A DNA stretch of 6,575 nucleotides, taken from Gammaproteobacteria bacterium. GTDB taxonomy: Bacteria; Pseudomonadota; Gammaproteobacteria; Pseudomonadales; Halieaceae. The notes below the pieces were generated by a model. That model was not told where the DNA came from and did not search any database. It saw only the letters and a program-made list of their open reading frames with translations. The position numbers and the translations under genes are program-made. Positions 5,259 to 6,575 of the stretch are shown here, in pieces. The DNA lies in assembly GCA_029859085.1 (NCBI GenBank), contig JAOUDU010000153.1:1-6575 (forward strand), in the 5' to 3' direction. Every line of letters starts with the position of its first letter. Position 1 is the stretch's first letter.

Positions 5259-6365
5259 ATGGCTGACGACGGCGACATCATTGTGCGGCAGCGCAGCGTG
5301 CGCAAGGGGCGCGGCGCGCTCAGCAACGCCGGCAGCCGCTACCAGCCCACCCGGGTGGAGTGGGATGACGGCGTCCTCGGCCCAACTCCGGTAACCGAGT
5401 GCCGCCCGGTGGATGCCCGCAGCATCATCTCCCGCAATACCTCGCCGGATATTCCCTTCAGCCAGTCGATCAACCCCTACCAGGGCTGCGAGCACGGCTG
5501 CGTCTACTGCTACGCCAGGCCCACCCACGCCTACCTCGACCTGTCTCCCGGGGTGGATTTCGAAACCCGACTCACCTACAAGCGCAATGCCGCCGCGCTG
5601 CTTGAGCGCGAACTGGCCAGGCCGGGTTACACCTGCAGCTGTATCACCCTGGGCGCCAATACCGACCCCTACCAGCCGGTCGAGAAGGAACACCGCATCA
5701 CCCGGCAATTACTCGAAGTGCTGCAGCGCCACCGGCACCCGGTGGCGATCATCACCAAGGGCGCGCTGGTAACCCGGGACATCGATATCCTGGCCGAATT
5801 GGCGGCGGACGGCCTGTGCTCGGTCGCCATCAGCGTGACCACCCTCGATGCCGACCTGAAGCGGCTGCTCGAGCCCAGGGCCGCCTCCGGCCGGGCCAGG
5901 CTGGCGGCGATGGAGGCGCTGGCCTCTGCGGGGATTCCGGTCACCCTGCTGTTCGCTCCCGTCATTCCCGCCCTCAACGACGCTGAGATGGAAACCATCC
6001 TCGCAGCATCGCAGGCCGCCGGCGCCTCTGCAGCAGCGTACATGCTGCTGCGCCTGCCGCTGGAGATACGCGACCTGTTTTTTGAGTGGCTGCACCAGCA
6101 CTACCCGCTGCGCGCGCAACATGTGATCAGCGTGCTGCGCCAGAGCCGCGGGGGCGCCGATTACGACAGCCGCTTCGGCCACCGTATGCGCGGCACGGGC
6201 ACCTTTGCGGACCTGTTGGCCCAGCGTTTCCGGGTCGCCTGTAAACGCCTGGGCCTCACCCGGGGCGAGGGCACAGCCGGCGGCCGCACCGACCTGTTCG
6301 CCCCGCCGTTGCCGGCGCGCGGCAGCACGGGTAAAACGAACAGGGATCAGTTCGAGCTGTTTTGA
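5259..6365 (+). CDS. PA0069-type radical SAM protein (SplB-like, COG1533), predicted SOS-controlled
   Basis: A 368-residue cytoplasmic enzyme. Residues 77-84 (CEHGCVYC) give the CxxxCxxC motif (C77, C81, C84) that holds the 4Fe-4S cluster and binds S-adenosylmethionine. It is preceded by NPYQG and followed by YARPTHAY, as in the spore photoproduct lyase-like SplB group. GANTDPYQPVE (132-142), AIITKGALVTRD (163-174) and SVAISVTTLD (188-197) complete the barrel core, and SRFGHRMRGTG (304-314) marks the PA0069-type tail. The C-terminus is QFELF, resembling a sliding-clamp-binding motif. I chose the ATG at 5259 because an in-frame TTG at 5154 would lie upstream of the promoter and LexA box. The Shine-Dalgarno is weak. 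The reaction is unknown; DNA lesion repair is an inference from family, operator and C-terminus. Confidence 0.92.
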   Translation: MADDGDIIVRQRSVRKGRGALSNAGSRYQPTRVEWDDGVLGPTPVTECRPVDARSIISRNTSPDIPFSQSINPYQGCEHGCVYCYARPTHAYLDLSPGVDFETRLTYKRNAAALLERELARPGYTCSCITLGANTDPYQPVEKEHRITRQLLEVLQRHRHPVAIITKGALVTRDIDILAELAADGLCSVAISVTTLDADLKRLLEPRAASGRARLAAMEALASAGIPVTLLFAPVIPALNDAEMETILAASQAAGASAAAYMLLRLPLEIRDLFFEWLHQHYPLRAQHVISVLRQSRGGADYDSRFGHRMRGTGTFADLLAQRFRVACKRLGLTRGEGTAGGRTDLFAPPLPARGSTGKTNRDQFELF

Positions 6366-6575
6366 TCCGCGGCGGGATAGAACAGGTTGCGCCAGCTGAC
6401 CCGCTGGAAAGGCCGCCACTGGTCCGGGTCGGTGGCCAGGCGTTCGGCGACCAGGTACCAGATAACCGGGTTGAAGGTCATGCCGCAGTGACTGCCCCTC
6501 ACCTGGATATTCTGGCTGCGGTGATGGTGATCCTGCTGCAGTGTGGTACGCCAATTGACGATGCCGTCACCCTTG
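6347..6575 (-). CDS. Alpha/beta hydrolase, C-terminal 75 residues (partial)
   Basis: The frame enters from the right edge and ends with TGA at 6347-6349. The visible protein begins KGDGIVNWRTTL and continues RSQNIQVRGSHCGMTFNPVIWYLVAERLA. GDGIV followed about 25 residues later by GSHCGMTFNP is the usual C-terminal pattern of alpha/beta hydrolases, where the Asp and His complete the Ser-Asp-His triad. Such proteins are often esterases or lipases, but the nucleophile elbow lies outside the window, so the substrate cannot be named. The last 19 bases overlap the end of the convergent radical SAM gene. Confidence 0.75.
   Translation of the reverse strand, partial: KGDGIVNWRTTLQQDHHHRSQNIQVRGSHCGMTFNPVIWYLVAERLATDPDQWRPFQRVSWRNLFYPAADQNSSN

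Noticed and set aside
5709..6554. Open minus-strand frame of 281 codons opposite the radical SAM gene
   Set aside because: It is antisense to conserved radical SAM motifs, is low-complexity, and collides with the better-supported hydrolase frame at 6347-6575.

Overview
The window looks like chromosomal DNA from a high-GC gammaproteobacterium. The gene types (UspE-like tandem stress protein, PA0069-type radical SAM protein, fused SpmA/SpmB, PPK1) and the protein wording suggest a Pseudomonas- or Cellvibrionales/Halieaceae-like marine lineage. This placement is inferred from gene types and base composition, not from a database search. I see no mobile element, CRISPR array, tRNA or rRNA.

Layout, left to right. 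Positions 1-837 (minus) hold the N-terminal 279 codons of polyphosphate kinase ppk1, cut by the window edge. Positions 838-1460 carry no convincing protein gene but are not empty. A Pho-box-like direct repeat lies just upstream of the ppk1 start, followed by a large imperfect hairpin. Next comes what looks like a complete small-RNA gene on the minus strand: sigma70-type promoter, two hairpins with C-rich loops, and a terminator with eight U. Last is a long perfect inverted repeat that probably ends the next gene. Positions 1461-2330 (minus) encode a two-domain UspE-like universal stress protein with its own -10 element. Positions 2453-2707 (minus) encode an unrecognised 84-residue protein with a strong Shine-Dalgarno, set inside an 8-bp inverted repeat. 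Positions 2832-3860 (minus) encode an AraC-family regulator of the type with an Arabinose_bd-like N-terminal domain. Positions 3913-5142 (minus) encode a fused SpmA-SpmB-type membrane protein. Divergent from it, 5259-6365 (plus) encodes an SplB-like (PA0069-type) radical SAM protein. At 6347-6575 (minus) the C-terminal 75 residues of an alpha/beta hydrolase enter the window, overlapping the radical SAM gene tail to tail.

The most interesting signals are two. First, the radical SAM gene has a near-ideal LexA operator (CTGT-N8-ACAG with TA flanks on both sides) lying on its -10 element, and its protein ends in QFELF, which fits the bacterial sliding-clamp-binding consensus. Together these suggest an SOS-induced DNA repair enzyme recruited to the replication clamp. 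Second, the minus-strand small RNA at about 1140-1245 shows CCCC-bearing loops and linker, the layout of an sRNA that pairs with Shine-Dalgarno regions. It lies between a stress-protein gene and a polyphosphate kinase gene. The ppk1, uspE-like, LexA-linked and sRNA elements give the region a stress-response flavour, but there is no single operon: each main gene appears to have its own signals.
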